DNA of 64,000 bases from contig JAUKVZ010000007.1 in NCBI GenBank assembly GCA_032355985.1, forward strand, positions 156,750 through 220,749, in the 5' to 3' direction. Both the position numbers and the translations under genes were made by a program. The notes beneath the pieces were generated by a model. It ran no database searches and was not told the origin of the DNA. It worked only from the letters and a program-made list of their open reading frames with translations. Shown piece after piece: positions 35,719 through 42,649 of this stretch (the first letter of the stretch is position 1; the number at the start of each line of letters is the position of its first letter). Origin of the DNA: Sarcodiotheca gaudichaudii (taxonomy: Eukaryota; Rhodophyta; Florideophyceae; Gigartinales; Solieriaceae).

Positions 35719-36534
35719 CTAATGATGACCTCCGCAATCCGTGTGATCGATGTCGCAGTCCGCGGCCGCGTGCGCGTCGACATGCAGATCGCCGAAGACG
35801 CCGGAGACATCGTGCTCGAAGACCTCCGCCAATACCTGCGGCGTCAAACCTTCCGGCGCATCGTGGAAATGCAGCTTGCCGGAGAGGCATGCGACGCGAT
35901 CGGAGCTTGCCGCGACGACGCGCAGATCGTGCGTGACGGTGATGATGGTCAGCCCGAGATCATCATGCAGGCGGCGCGTGAGATCGGCGAAGCGCTCCTG
36001 GCCTTCGGGATCGATGCCGACGGTGGGCTCATCCAGCGCGAGGATCTTCGGTCTCGTGGCGATGGCGCGGGCGATGAGGGCGCGCTGAATCTGGCCGCCG
36101 GATAGTTTGCCGACGGGCTTCGATGCGTAGTCACCGGCGCGGACGAGTTCGATGGATTCTTCAATGCGATCGCGGATGTCCTTCGGCGTGCGCAGGCGCC
36201 AGGGCACGTGACGAGCCGCGGCCATTTCGATCATCTGGCGCACGCTGATGGGCAGGGCGCGCTCGGCTTCGAATCGCTGGGGCACGTAAGCCATCAGGCC
36301 GTGCGCACGAGCGTGATCGGGCGTCTCGCCGAAGACGCGAATCGTGCCCTTGTTCGGCTCGAGCAGACCGAGCGCGAGTTTGATGAGCGTGGACTTGCCG
36401 CCGCCATTGGGTCCGATGACGCCGACGCGATCGCCGGCGCCGATGGTGAATGTGACATCCTCGATCGCAGGGCGTGCGGCGCCCGGATAGCGGTAGGTGA
36501 CATGGTCAAACTGGATCGCGGGCTGCTCGTTCAC
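35719..36534 (-). CDS. znuC: zinc/manganese ABC transporter ATP-binding protein
   Basis: A 271-residue ATPase: Walker A GPNGGGKSTL near residue 39, signature LSGGQIQRALIARA near 145, Walker B ILALDEPTVGIDP and the switch histidine in TVTHDL. The C-terminus is His/Asp-rich (DLHVDAHAAADCDIDHTDCGGHH), which may bind zinc and sense cytoplasmic metal, an uncommon addition. It lies between znuA (5 bp upstream) and znuB (adjacent). Confidence 0.92.
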   Translation of the reverse strand: MNEQPAIQFDHVTYRYPGAARPAIEDVTFTIGAGDRVGVIGPNGGGKSTLIKLALGLLEPNKGTIRVFGETPDHARAHGLMAYVPQRFEAERALPISVRQMIEMAAARHVPWRLRTPKDIRDRIEESIELVRAGDYASKPVGKLSGGQIQRALIARAIATRPKILALDEPTVGIDPEGQERFADLTRRLHDDLGLTIITVTHDLRVVAASSDRVACLSGKLHFHDAPEGLTPQVLAEVFEHDVSGVFGDLHVDAHAAADCDIDHTDCGGHH

Positions 36535-36539
36535 GATCT

Positions 36540-37505
36540 CTATTGTGCGCCTTTGGCTTCCCCCGCGCTCGGCGCGGCGGAAAAGGCCTCGACAAGGGCA
36601 TCGAGATTAGATCGCATCAGCGCCTCCCAGTCCCCATCGCCCAGGGGATCCAGCACGACGACCGGGGCGCCGGTGAGTTCGACGAGGCGATCGGCGATGC
36701 GGCCGGTGAACTGAGGCTCCACGGCGATCGCACTCGCATCGCCAGACTTGAGCGCTTCGATCGCGCCGGTGACGGCTGATGGCGTGGGCTCGGCGCCTTC
36801 GGCGAGATTGATGATGGCCGCGATGCGAAAGCCATAGGCGTCCGCAAGATCGGACCATGCGTCGTGAATCACCACGATCCCCTGCCCAGCGTATGGCGCC
36901 AGGCTTTCGCGATACAGCGCATCAACTTCGTCACACAGCGATTCGACGCGCTGCAGGGCGGCGGACTCCTGCGGCATTTCCTGTTCGGATACGAACTGCC
37001 CGATCGGCATCGCGATCTGAGCGACGAATGCCTTCATACGCAGGGGCTCGAGCCATGGATGGGCGACGCCGACATCGTCGTGGGCATGGGCGTGGCCTTC
37101 GTGCCCGTGATGATCGTGGGAGTGCTCGGTTTCGGCCATGAAGACGAGCGAACGATGCGGCTTTTGCGTCGCGTCGACGAGGCGATCGACCGTCGGCGAG
37201 AGGCCACGTGTTGAGAGGACGACGAGATCGGCATCCATGATGGCGGCGACGGTTCGCGGCCCGGGCTCGTAGCCGTGGGCGGGCGCCCCAGGCGGCGTGA
37301 TGAGCGTGATCTCGGCATCCGGCGGGGCGAGCGTTTTGACGATGCTCAGCAGCGGCGGAATATCGACGACGATGCGCATCGGGCCCGGCGCCCGTTCGTC
37401 GGCGGATTCGGAGCATGCGGCGAGCGTCGGCAGGATCGCCAGGATGGCCAGCAGCCATGCGGCTCGGCTGAGTCGTGCAGTCGAGAATTGGGGAAGGATG
37501 GTCAT
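36540..37505 (-). CDS. znuA: zinc ABC transporter substrate-binding lipoprotein
   Basis: A 321-residue cluster A-I metal receptor. The ATG at 37505 opens a lipoprotein signal (LPTLAAC). Ligand-type histidines appear in GAPAHGYEPGPRT and in VVIHDAWSDLADAYG, and the mobile His-rich loop HSHDHHGHEGHAHAHDD near residues 130-146 is diagnostic for zinc-specific members. First gene of the operon znuA-znuC-znuB-small ORF. Zur control is expected, but I found no clear operator in the 129 bp before the tRNA gene. The longer frame to 37838 overlaps the tRNA and was rejected. Confidence 0.92.
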   Translation of the reverse strand: MTILPQFSTARLSRAAWLLAILAILPTLAACSESADERAPGPMRIVVDIPPLLSIVKTLAPPDAEITLITPPGAPAHGYEPGPRTVAAIMDADLVVLSTRGLSPTVDRLVDATQKPHRSLVFMAETEHSHDHHGHEGHAHAHDDVGVAHPWLEPLRMKAFVAQIAMPIGQFVSEQEMPQESAALQRVESLCDEVDALYRESLAPYAGQGIVVIHDAWSDLADAYGFRIAAIINLAEGAEPTPSAVTGAIEALKSGDASAIAVEPQFTGRIADRLVELTGAPVVVLDPLGDGDWEALMRSNLDALVEAFSAAPSAGEAKGAQ

Positions 37506-37593
37506 GTGGAGGCGTCCGCTCGGGTGGCCGATGGGCATGTGAGGGGCGGATTCTACGGGCCTCGCGGGCGCTGCGGAGGCGGCGGCGAGGGCG

Positions 37594-37599
37594 TATACT
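37594..37599 (+). promoter_or_regulatory. -10 box for tRNA-Ala
   Basis: TATACT stands out in GC-rich DNA about 36 bp before the tRNA. A -35 is not clear. It would start transcription near 37606. Confidence 0.4.
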
Positions 37600-37634
37600 T
37601 CGCCCCCCGAGGCCGCCAGGCCCGGGACTACCTT

Positions 37635-37707
37635 GGGGCGGTAGCTCAATTGGGAGAGCGCCTCGGTCGCATCGAGGAGGTTGAGGGTTCGACCCCCTTC
37701 CGCTCCA
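37635..37707 (+). tRNA. tRNA-Ala (anticodon CGC)
   Basis: A 73-nt cloverleaf: acceptor GGGGCGG/CCGCTCC with the alanine identity pair G3:U70, D-stem GCTC/GAGC, anticodon stem CCTCG/CGAGG with loop GTCGCAT (anticodon CGC, U33 present), T-arm GAGGG-TTCGACC-CCCTT and discriminator A73. CCA is not encoded. It is followed 14 nt later by a strong terminator hairpin that overlaps the attachment site of the integrative element. The tRNA itself is intact after integration. Confidence 0.95.
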
Positions 37708-39118
37708 CTTCCCAGGGAAGACGCCCGGCTGCACAGGCCGGGCGTTGTGCATTTTGGACCGAAGCGCACTGCCCTGAAAACGCCCTTTTCTGCGCAACGC
37801 TGGCGGATTTCGTCTTTGGTTCGCGCATGGACGCGCACTTGTGCGCACCGGAGCGCACGCGCGTTGCTGGTGCTACTGCTGGTGCGGCCGCATCATCATC
37901 CGTGCCGGTCAGTCGCAGGGAGAGAGGCTGGACGGCGGGCATACGCGAGACAGTCTCGGCAGCCTCATCCGGCAGCAAGTGCCCGTAGGTGTCGAGCGTC
38001 AGCGTGATCGACGAATGCCGCATGAGCGATTGAATCGCCTTCGGACTGGCGCCGCCGATGGCGGCCCACGCGCCGCAGGTGTGACGCAGCGCATGGAAAT
38101 CCAAGTGCCGCCCGTCGTGATCCTCGACCGCGAGGAAATCCGACTGCTCCCGCCGGATGCGTTCGCCCGCGTCGTCTCCGGCGTCGTCGATCCATAGCTG
38201 CCGCGCCGCGCTCAAGTCGGCCCGGAGCATGCGCGACATGTCTTGACGCCGGGGCAGGGAGAGCACTTGCGCTCCGGGCATCATCGCGGAGACGTGGCGC
38301 CTCAGATCGTCGGCCGTCTGCTGCTGGAGATACTGACGCGCTGACTTGCGATTCTTCGTCCGCTTCGCTTCGAGCAGGATGTGAGGCTTGTCGGCGTCCA
38401 ACACCAGGCACGAGCGCGTCAGCGCCCGTAGCTCGCTCGATCGCAGGCCAGTCTCAATCGCAACGCGGTAGAGCAAGGCGCGTGTAGGCCCGTCCATGCC
38501 GAATCGCTCGGGTCCGCTCTGTGTCGCTGCTGCAAGCCATCCCCACTCCTCCGGCTGGAGCATACGTCGGGATCGCTGGCGGATCGGTGCGGGCTTCCTG
38601 ATGCGAGCAGTCGGATCGACGGCGAGCCTGCCATCGGAAACGCACCACCGGCAGAAGGTCCGGACGCGGGTGATGCACTTCTCGCGCGTGCGCGGCGCCC
38701 ATCGCTTCTGCTCTCCGATGTAACGCTCCAGACGTTCGGCGTCGACGTCGCGAAGTTCAGACCATCCGCACGCCTGCGCCGTCGCCAAGATCATCTGGCA
38801 GGATTCGTCGACATGGCGAGTAGTGCAACCCTCCGCACGCTTGGCGGCGCCGAAGGCGTCAACGTGTGATTCGATGGACGCGGCGCCGTGCCGGTCGAGT
38901 TCGGTCCCGCCCTCCGGCGCAACGAGCCCTTCGCGCTCCATCGCGGCCCGCTCGGCCCACTTTCGCAGGAGACGCTCTGCATCGGTGCGGCTGGTGGTTC
39001 TGGTGGAGCGCTCGACGCGCTTTCCGTTGGCGCCTTTCCAACTTGCGATCCACGCGCCACCCTCTTTGCGGCGGTACAGCGAGCCCTGTCCATTGCCGCG
39101 CTTTCGCTGCCTCGCCAT
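37646..39118 (-). CDS. tyrosine recombinase (integrase) whose frame crosses the att site
   Basis: 490 residues in this integrated form. The N-terminal RKRGNGQGSLYRRKEGGAWI resembles an arm-type DNA-binding domain, followed by a SAM-like core-binding region (about 80-180). The catalytic residues are Arg226 (ETGLRSSEL), Lys253 region (EAKRTKNRK), His342/Arg345 (FHALRH), His368 (MRHSS) and Tyr378 (LDTYGHLL). Residues 455-465 (QNAQRPACAAG) are encoded by the 35-bp att repeat. The last 25 residues come from chromosomal DNA antisense to tRNA-Ala. In an excised circle the frame would continue instead into 49189-48992. It starts 1 nt inside the XRE gene's stop (TAATG), so the pair is coupled. Confidence 0.93.
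   Translation of the reverse strand: MARQRKRGNGQGSLYRRKEGGAWIASWKGANGKRVERSTRTTSRTDAERLLRKWAERAAMEREGLVAPEGGTELDRHGAASIESHVDAFGAAKRAEGCTTRHVDESCQMILATAQACGWSELRDVDAERLERYIGEQKRWAPRTREKCITRVRTFCRWCVSDGRLAVDPTARIRKPAPIRQRSRRMLQPEEWGWLAAATQSGPERFGMDGPTRALLYRVAIETGLRSSELRALTRSCLVLDADKPHILLEAKRTKNRKSARQYLQQQTADDLRRHVSAMMPGAQVLSLPRRQDMSRMLRADLSAARQLWIDDAGDDAGERIRREQSDFLAVEDHDGRHLDFHALRHTCGAWAAIGGASPKAIQSLMRHSSITLTLDTYGHLLPDEAAETVSRMPAVQPLSLRLTGTDDDAAAPAVAPATRVRSGAHKCASMREPKTKSASVAQKRAFSGQCASVQNAQRPACAAGRLPWEVERKGVEPSTSSMRPRRSPN
37721..37745 (+). terminator. terminator hairpin of tRNA-Ala
   Basis: ACGCCCGGC/GCCGGGCGT forms a 9-bp perfect stem with a 7-nt loop (TGCACAG). A short T stretch follows about 8 nt later. 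Most of it is part of the 35-bp att repeat. At the far junction (49187-49211) only the CCCGGC side of the left arm is retained. Confidence 0.75.
37724..37758. repeat. attL: 35-bp direct repeat at the tRNA-proximal end
   Basis: The 35 bp from 37724 to 37758 are identical to 49190-49224, and the sequences diverge on both sides. The repeat covers the tRNA terminator hairpin and the downstream TTGTGCATTTTGGA. It is the shared core left by site-specific integration. Confidence 0.92.
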
Positions 39119-39330
39119 TACTTGGGCCTCCGACTCTTCGGGATGCGCCGCAACGCCACTTCGTACCCGAGAAACTCGGCGATCCGTTCAACGCTTGGGA
39201 GGCTGAGATCCTGCTTCCCGCGTGCAAACCTGCTCAGCGCCGCCTGATCGACATCCGCGCCTTTGCATATCTGGTAGTGCGTCATGCCGCTGGCCTTGAT
39301 CGCGTCGCTGATCTCATCGAGTATTGCCAT
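39118..39330 (-). CDS. XRE-type helix-turn-helix regulator
   Basis: A 70-residue Cro/CI-like protein: MAILDEISDAIKASGMTHYQICKGADVDQAALSRFARGKQDLSLPSVERIAEFLG covers a five-helix HTH with the recognition helix around QAALSRFARGK. The start at 39330 follows a promoter so closely (-10 ends 7 nt upstream) that the mRNA is probably leaderless. Its stop overlaps the integrase ATG by 1 nt. Two 14-bp direct repeats over and upstream of the -35 are likely its binding sites, implying autoregulation and control of the integrase. Confidence 0.88.
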   Translation of the reverse strand: MAILDEISDAIKASGMTHYQICKGADVDQAALSRFARGKQDLSLPSVERIAEFLGYEVALRRIPKSRRPK

Positions 39331-39336
39331 GCGCCG

Positions 39337-39388
39337 AGTATATCGGCCTACTTGATTCGACACAATGACAATCTTTGATTCGACACAA
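39337..39388 (-). promoter_or_regulatory. promoter and direct-repeat operator of the XRE-integrase operon
   Basis: Minus strand TTGTGT (39360-39365), 17-bp spacer, TATACT (39337-39342). A 14-bp sequence, TTGATTCGACACAA on the plus strand, occurs at 39352-39365 (covering the -35) and again at 39375-39388, with starts 23 bp apart. Repression by the XRE protein binding these repeats is the simplest reading. Confidence 0.7.
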
Positions 39389-39523
39389 GTATTCTTCCGA
39401 AGACGTGAATGTGACGATGTGGACGTGGCGTCGGCGTGGTTAGCGCTCGGCGGCGCATCAGACGCGGGCGCGGCGCCTCGCCCGTTATGTGTTGTACGAA
39501 GACATGAACAATCCGGGCCGATT

Positions 39524-41236
39524 CTATTGCTGCCCATCACTCGCCCCAATCCTCCGATCCCACTCGTCATGGTTGGCTTTCGTACCACCCCAAAGGCCAG
39601 GCCAGACATCGAACACGCGGCGCCTCCTGTTCTGCCCTTGCTTGGGGTCGCATTCGTCGAGCATCCCGACGTCAACCATCAGTCCAAGTGCATTGTCCAA
39701 GTCATCCGCGACAGTCACAGCCTTGCATCGCTTCCGAATGGCGTTGAACAGATCGCGCTTTGACACGGACGTCGCCGCCCGATCGCTGACGTACGTCTTG
39801 ATCTCTTCAATGATCTGATCGGTATCCGACACCGAGTGGCGCAGCCGCTCCTGAGTGAAATACTCCATGACCGCATGCGCCATGCGCAGGGCTTCAACGC
39901 CGATTGCCCTGCATGACGGGTTGCGCCACACTTCGAGAATGAGCGCGACCCTCAACATCGTCCCCACTGCCTTCGATGCGAACCCGTCAACGTCACAGAG
40001 GCGTCCGCCGTCCCGCTGATCGAGGTTGCTCTGTTCATAGATGTGGACGAACAACTCATCGGCTTCCTCATCCAGAACCACCACACGGGCGCCGCACCAC
40101 TCACCGTCCGGATCGTCTTCGATCCGTTCGGCTTCACGAATCAGCGCCTCGAACCTCGTGCTGTATTCCTTCATCACGGCACGGTCGATGGGCTTCTGTG
40201 CCAGCTTGCTGTAGCCTCGATTGCTCGGCGGGTCGGAGATCAGAAACCTCTGCCCAAGCCCCCGGTCAGAGAACGCGCTGTTGTTCAGCAGCTTCCGGAT
40301 GAGCGATGGCTGCGCGCAACAGGCGATGCTGATTGCTGGCCTCCGCAGGTGTTCGTTGCGGCCCCTTCTGACGATTCGATGAGCGTCGCCGCTGTACGCC
40401 TTCAACCAGACATCGAGCCCGCCCACCGAGCCGCCGCCGCTTCTGGCGCCCTGCTTGTATCGCCCGGCAAACTCTTCGAGAAGGGCGCCGCACTCGCCGC
40501 TCGCGTAGAGCATCTTTTCGCCCTGTTCAAAGAGAACGGTACTCATGGACTCGGACGTGATGTCGGATACATGGAGGACCGGAAGCACTACTTCCGGCTG
40601 CTCCAGTTCAACGGCGATCTGCTCCAACTCCGCCAGGTCATCCGCCTCGGGGTCTGACGACGCTCCCAGCTTGCGCTCCAACGACTTCTGACGTTCTCTC
40701 TTTGCCCGGCGCTCACTGTCGTCTCGCGCTTTCTCGACGCGGGCGATCTCCTCAAGACGGCGCTCCTCTTCCTCGATTGGTCTCAGGAGGCGTCCGAGTA
40801 CCGCGCTCTTGCCCGCGCCCGGACGGGCAGCACTGAGACAATAAAGATTCACGGGCTCATGCCAGTCATCGCGCGGGCAGACAACCCACTTGCGTGCAAC
40901 GACGCTGCTCACAATGCCGAGCCAAAGCGTCGCGGCAGTCTCGATGGGCAGACTGAACGTCGCCGAGACTTGGAACAGGTACTCAGGAAGCCCAACGGCC
41001 GGGACACCCTGAATCTGTGACTGCGGCCTTTGCGCCACGTTGCGCCCAAGCCCACCCGGCGCATCCAATCGGCCATTCGAGGCTGCAATCGCCGAATCGG
41101 ATGGTGTTTGCGCCCTTTGCGGCGTTTGCGCCAGCGTTTGATTGAGGAAGTCGATGAGCCGGGGAGAATCGCCGCTCGGAATCCACGGAGTTGGATCATT
41201 GAGCATCATCGTTGTAGGCGGTTGGCGGTCCATCAC
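39524..41236 (-). CDS. DUF3987-type P-loop protein (replication/primase-associated family)
   Basis: A 570-residue protein with a P-loop, ARPGAGKSAV at about 137-146, in a context (LYCLSAARPGAGKSAVLGRLLRPIEEEE) and overall design typical of DUF3987/YfjI-like proteins of phages and islands. A charged helical insertion (about 150-200) and conserved GECGALLEEFAGRYK, RPAISIACCAQPSLIRKLL and GLGQRFLIS segments follow, and a C-terminal winged-helix-like region ends the protein. Relatives are often next to primase/helicase functions and may drive element replication. It is the last gene of the coupled operon; its ATG at 41236 overlaps the upstream stop (ATGA). Confidence 0.8.
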   Translation of the reverse strand: MMDRQPPTTMMLNDPTPWIPSGDSPRLIDFLNQTLAQTPQRAQTPSDSAIAASNGRLDAPGGLGRNVAQRPQSQIQGVPAVGLPEYLFQVSATFSLPIETAATLWLGIVSSVVARKWVVCPRDDWHEPVNLYCLSAARPGAGKSAVLGRLLRPIEEEERRLEEIARVEKARDDSERRAKRERQKSLERKLGASSDPEADDLAELEQIAVELEQPEVVLPVLHVSDITSESMSTVLFEQGEKMLYASGECGALLEEFAGRYKQGARSGGGSVGGLDVWLKAYSGDAHRIVRRGRNEHLRRPAISIACCAQPSLIRKLLNNSAFSDRGLGQRFLISDPPSNRGYSKLAQKPIDRAVMKEYSTRFEALIREAERIEDDPDGEWCGARVVVLDEEADELFVHIYEQSNLDQRDGGRLCDVDGFASKAVGTMLRVALILEVWRNPSCRAIGVEALRMAHAVMEYFTQERLRHSVSDTDQIIEEIKTYVSDRAATSVSKRDLFNAIRKRCKAVTVADDLDNALGLMVDVGMLDECDPKQGQNRRRRVFDVWPGLWGGTKANHDEWDRRIGASDGQQ

Positions 41237-41784
41237 TGCGCCACCTCCATTTCCTTCGGCGCAATGGCCGCAATGGGCGCAATGCTCTCAGATGCCCCTC
41301 TACAAACGGGTTTCGGGATCTCGGACGTTTGCGCCGCAGCCGGGCGCAAACGCCGCAGACGTTCGCTGCTCTGCTCGATCTGATCGAAGGCCAGCAGTCG
41401 CGCACGAAGATCGCGCTTCGTGGCCTTCCAGTTTCCATGTCCGGCGGCGAGGTGTTCGCCCTCTTCCCGGAGGACTCGACCACGAAGGATGTCCACGACT
41501 TCCAGCGCCAGCCGATCGGTGATTCGCAGGGCCTCTTCGTCACTCGGAGGCGCGATCCCCTCCAAATGATCGAGTAGCAAGTTCTCGTAGTGCCCTGCGC
41601 AGGCAACCCGAAGCTGGACGCCGCTCAGGGCACGGCGGCAGATCCGGGAGACAGCCTCATCGTCTCCCACGATGTCGTCAACCGCGCATTCCAGCTCGTC
41701 CATTCGAGCCCGAACCGCGTCCGGCTGCGCGATACACGCACCGGCAAAGTGGGCGTGCAGGTTGTTGAATGTCAGTGTGCTCAT
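41233..41784 (-). CDS. element-encoded hypothetical protein
   Basis: 183 residues from the ATG at 41784 (MSTLTFNNLHAHF). Mostly helical with many Glu/Arg/Leu; contains ECAVDDIVGDDEAVSRICRRALSG and an Ala/Pro-rich tail. No motif recognised. ATGA overlaps join it to both neighbours, so it is probably made in a fixed ratio to the DUF3987 protein. It could be an accessory replication or regulatory protein, but only the context says so. Confidence 0.65.
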   Translation of the reverse strand: MSTLTFNNLHAHFAGACIAQPDAVRARMDELECAVDDIVGDDEAVSRICRRALSGVQLRVACAGHYENLLLDHLEGIAPPSDEEALRITDRLALEVVDILRGRVLREEGEHLAAGHGNWKATKRDLRARLLAFDQIEQSSERLRRLRPAAAQTSEIPKPVCRGASESIAPIAAIAPKEMEVAQ

Positions 41785-42017
41785 GCCGACGCCCTCCGCT
41801 GAGGAGGGATGGGCAGACGGCGCTTCGATGTGTAACGCCGCTCCTGCTCGCGCGCACACACTTCAGAGTCTGCCCATCGCCGCTGGTCGTGAAGATGGTG
41901 CCGCAGAATGTCAAGCTCCGTGTCGGTGTAGGGAAGCAGCGCCCGGATGGTCTCAATCCGAGCCCTTCCGGCGAATGCGCCATTGAGTTCGTGATTGCTT
42001 TGTGTGCGGATGGTCAT
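41781..42017 (-). CDS. small element-encoded hypothetical protein
   Basis: A 78-residue basic protein (TELDILRHHLHDQRRWADSEVCAREQERRYTSKRR) with a probable long helix and a basic tail. It is coupled by ATGA overlaps at both ends within the five-gene operon. The charge suggests DNA or RNA contact. No family recognised. Confidence 0.6.
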   Translation of the reverse strand: MTIRTQSNHELNGAFAGRARIETIRALLPYTDTELDILRHHLHDQRRWADSEVCAREQERRYTSKRRLPIPPQRRASA

Positions 42018-42334
42018 TTCTTCAGTGACCTCCGCACACTCTGGCGAATGCGATCAGCAGCGCCCGGCGTTGTCGGCGCGTTGCTCAGTACCCAGCCAGT
42101 GAGTTCGCACGGCGCAAAGCGCACCAACTTGCCGATTTTCAGGGAGGGAACAGAGTTCTGATGCGTGAGGCGCTGGAGGTATCGCGGGGAGAGATTCAGA
42201 TAATCCGCTGCCTGCGCAAGCGTGAGAAGTCCGCGCTGCTGTACGCCCGCATCGCTGCTATCATCAGACATCCTCAAGTGACAGCCCTGTCCGTCCTCCG
42301 GCGGCAGGGCGTTTTTCATAGGCCGATCGGTCAT
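42014..42334 (-). CDS. helix-turn-helix (excisionase/AlpA-like) protein
   Basis: 106 residues from the ATG at 42334. The core RGLLTLAQAADYLNLSPRYLQRLTHQNSVPSLKIGKLVRFAPCELTGWVLS is the winged-helix fold of excisionase-family (HTH_17) proteins: a short HTH followed by the KIGKLVRF strand-turn wing. Such proteins bend att DNA to direct excision or regulate the element. Start and stop both overlap neighbours by ATGA. A related but distinct HTH protein is encoded immediately upstream. Confidence 0.85.
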   Translation of the reverse strand: MTDRPMKNALPPEDGQGCHLRMSDDSSDAGVQQRGLLTLAQAADYLNLSPRYLQRLTHQNSVPSLKIGKLVRFAPCELTGWVLSNAPTTPGAADRIRQSVRRSLKK

Positions 42335-42540
42335 GCCTCGCCCTCCTCCGGGCCAAGCGCTGCGGCACGACGGGCAATGGACTCTTCGACGGCGCGCGGA
42401 TTGAAGACGAGGCGTTTGCCCGCGCGCAGTGACGGGATTCGGCCTTCGGCGGCTTCTCTGTGAAGCCACCGCTTTGACAGCCGCAGCCGCCGAGCGAGCG
42501 TTTCAAGTGTGACGACGGATGATTCGGTTTGTGTGTTCAT
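42331..42540 (-). CDS. helix-turn-helix (excisionase-like) protein, first gene of operon
   Basis: 69 residues from the ATG at 42540 (MNTQTESS). VVTLETLARRLRLSKRWLHREAAEGRIPSLRAGKRLVFNPRAVEESIARRA is again an HTH_17 winged-helix. It is the first of five genes joined by 4-nt overlaps. The TTGCAA repeat array at 42591-42649 lies about 50 bp upstream and is a candidate binding site. It may be a recombination directionality factor or a repressor; having two such genes allows both roles. Confidence 0.85.
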   Translation of the reverse strand: MNTQTESSVVTLETLARRLRLSKRWLHREAAEGRIPSLRAGKRLVFNPRAVEESIARRAAALGPEEGEA

Positions 42541-42590
42541 GCACGCATCTTGCGCACACAAATCACGTCCATGTTGGTGTACGTTCGAGT

Positions 42591-42649
42591 TTGCAAGCTG
42601 CTTGCAACCGGGCTTGCAAGTTGCAACTCATTTGCAAGCACCCTGCAAC
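42591..42649. repeat. phased TTGCAA(G/C) repeat array
   Basis: Copies start at 42591, 42602, 42614, 42621 and 42632, and an imperfect one (CTGCAAC) at 42643. Steps are 11, 12, 7, 11 and 11 bp, near one helical turn. TTGCAA is itself palindromic. The array lies just upstream of the five-gene operon and overlaps the 3' end of the 431-residue gene. Operator array or replication iterons are both possible. Confidence 0.75.

Noticed and set aside
42591-42649. CRISPR-like array
   Set aside because: Repeat units are only 6-7 bp with no spacers, and no cas genes are present. The GTGCGC series at 47725 was rejected for the same reason.
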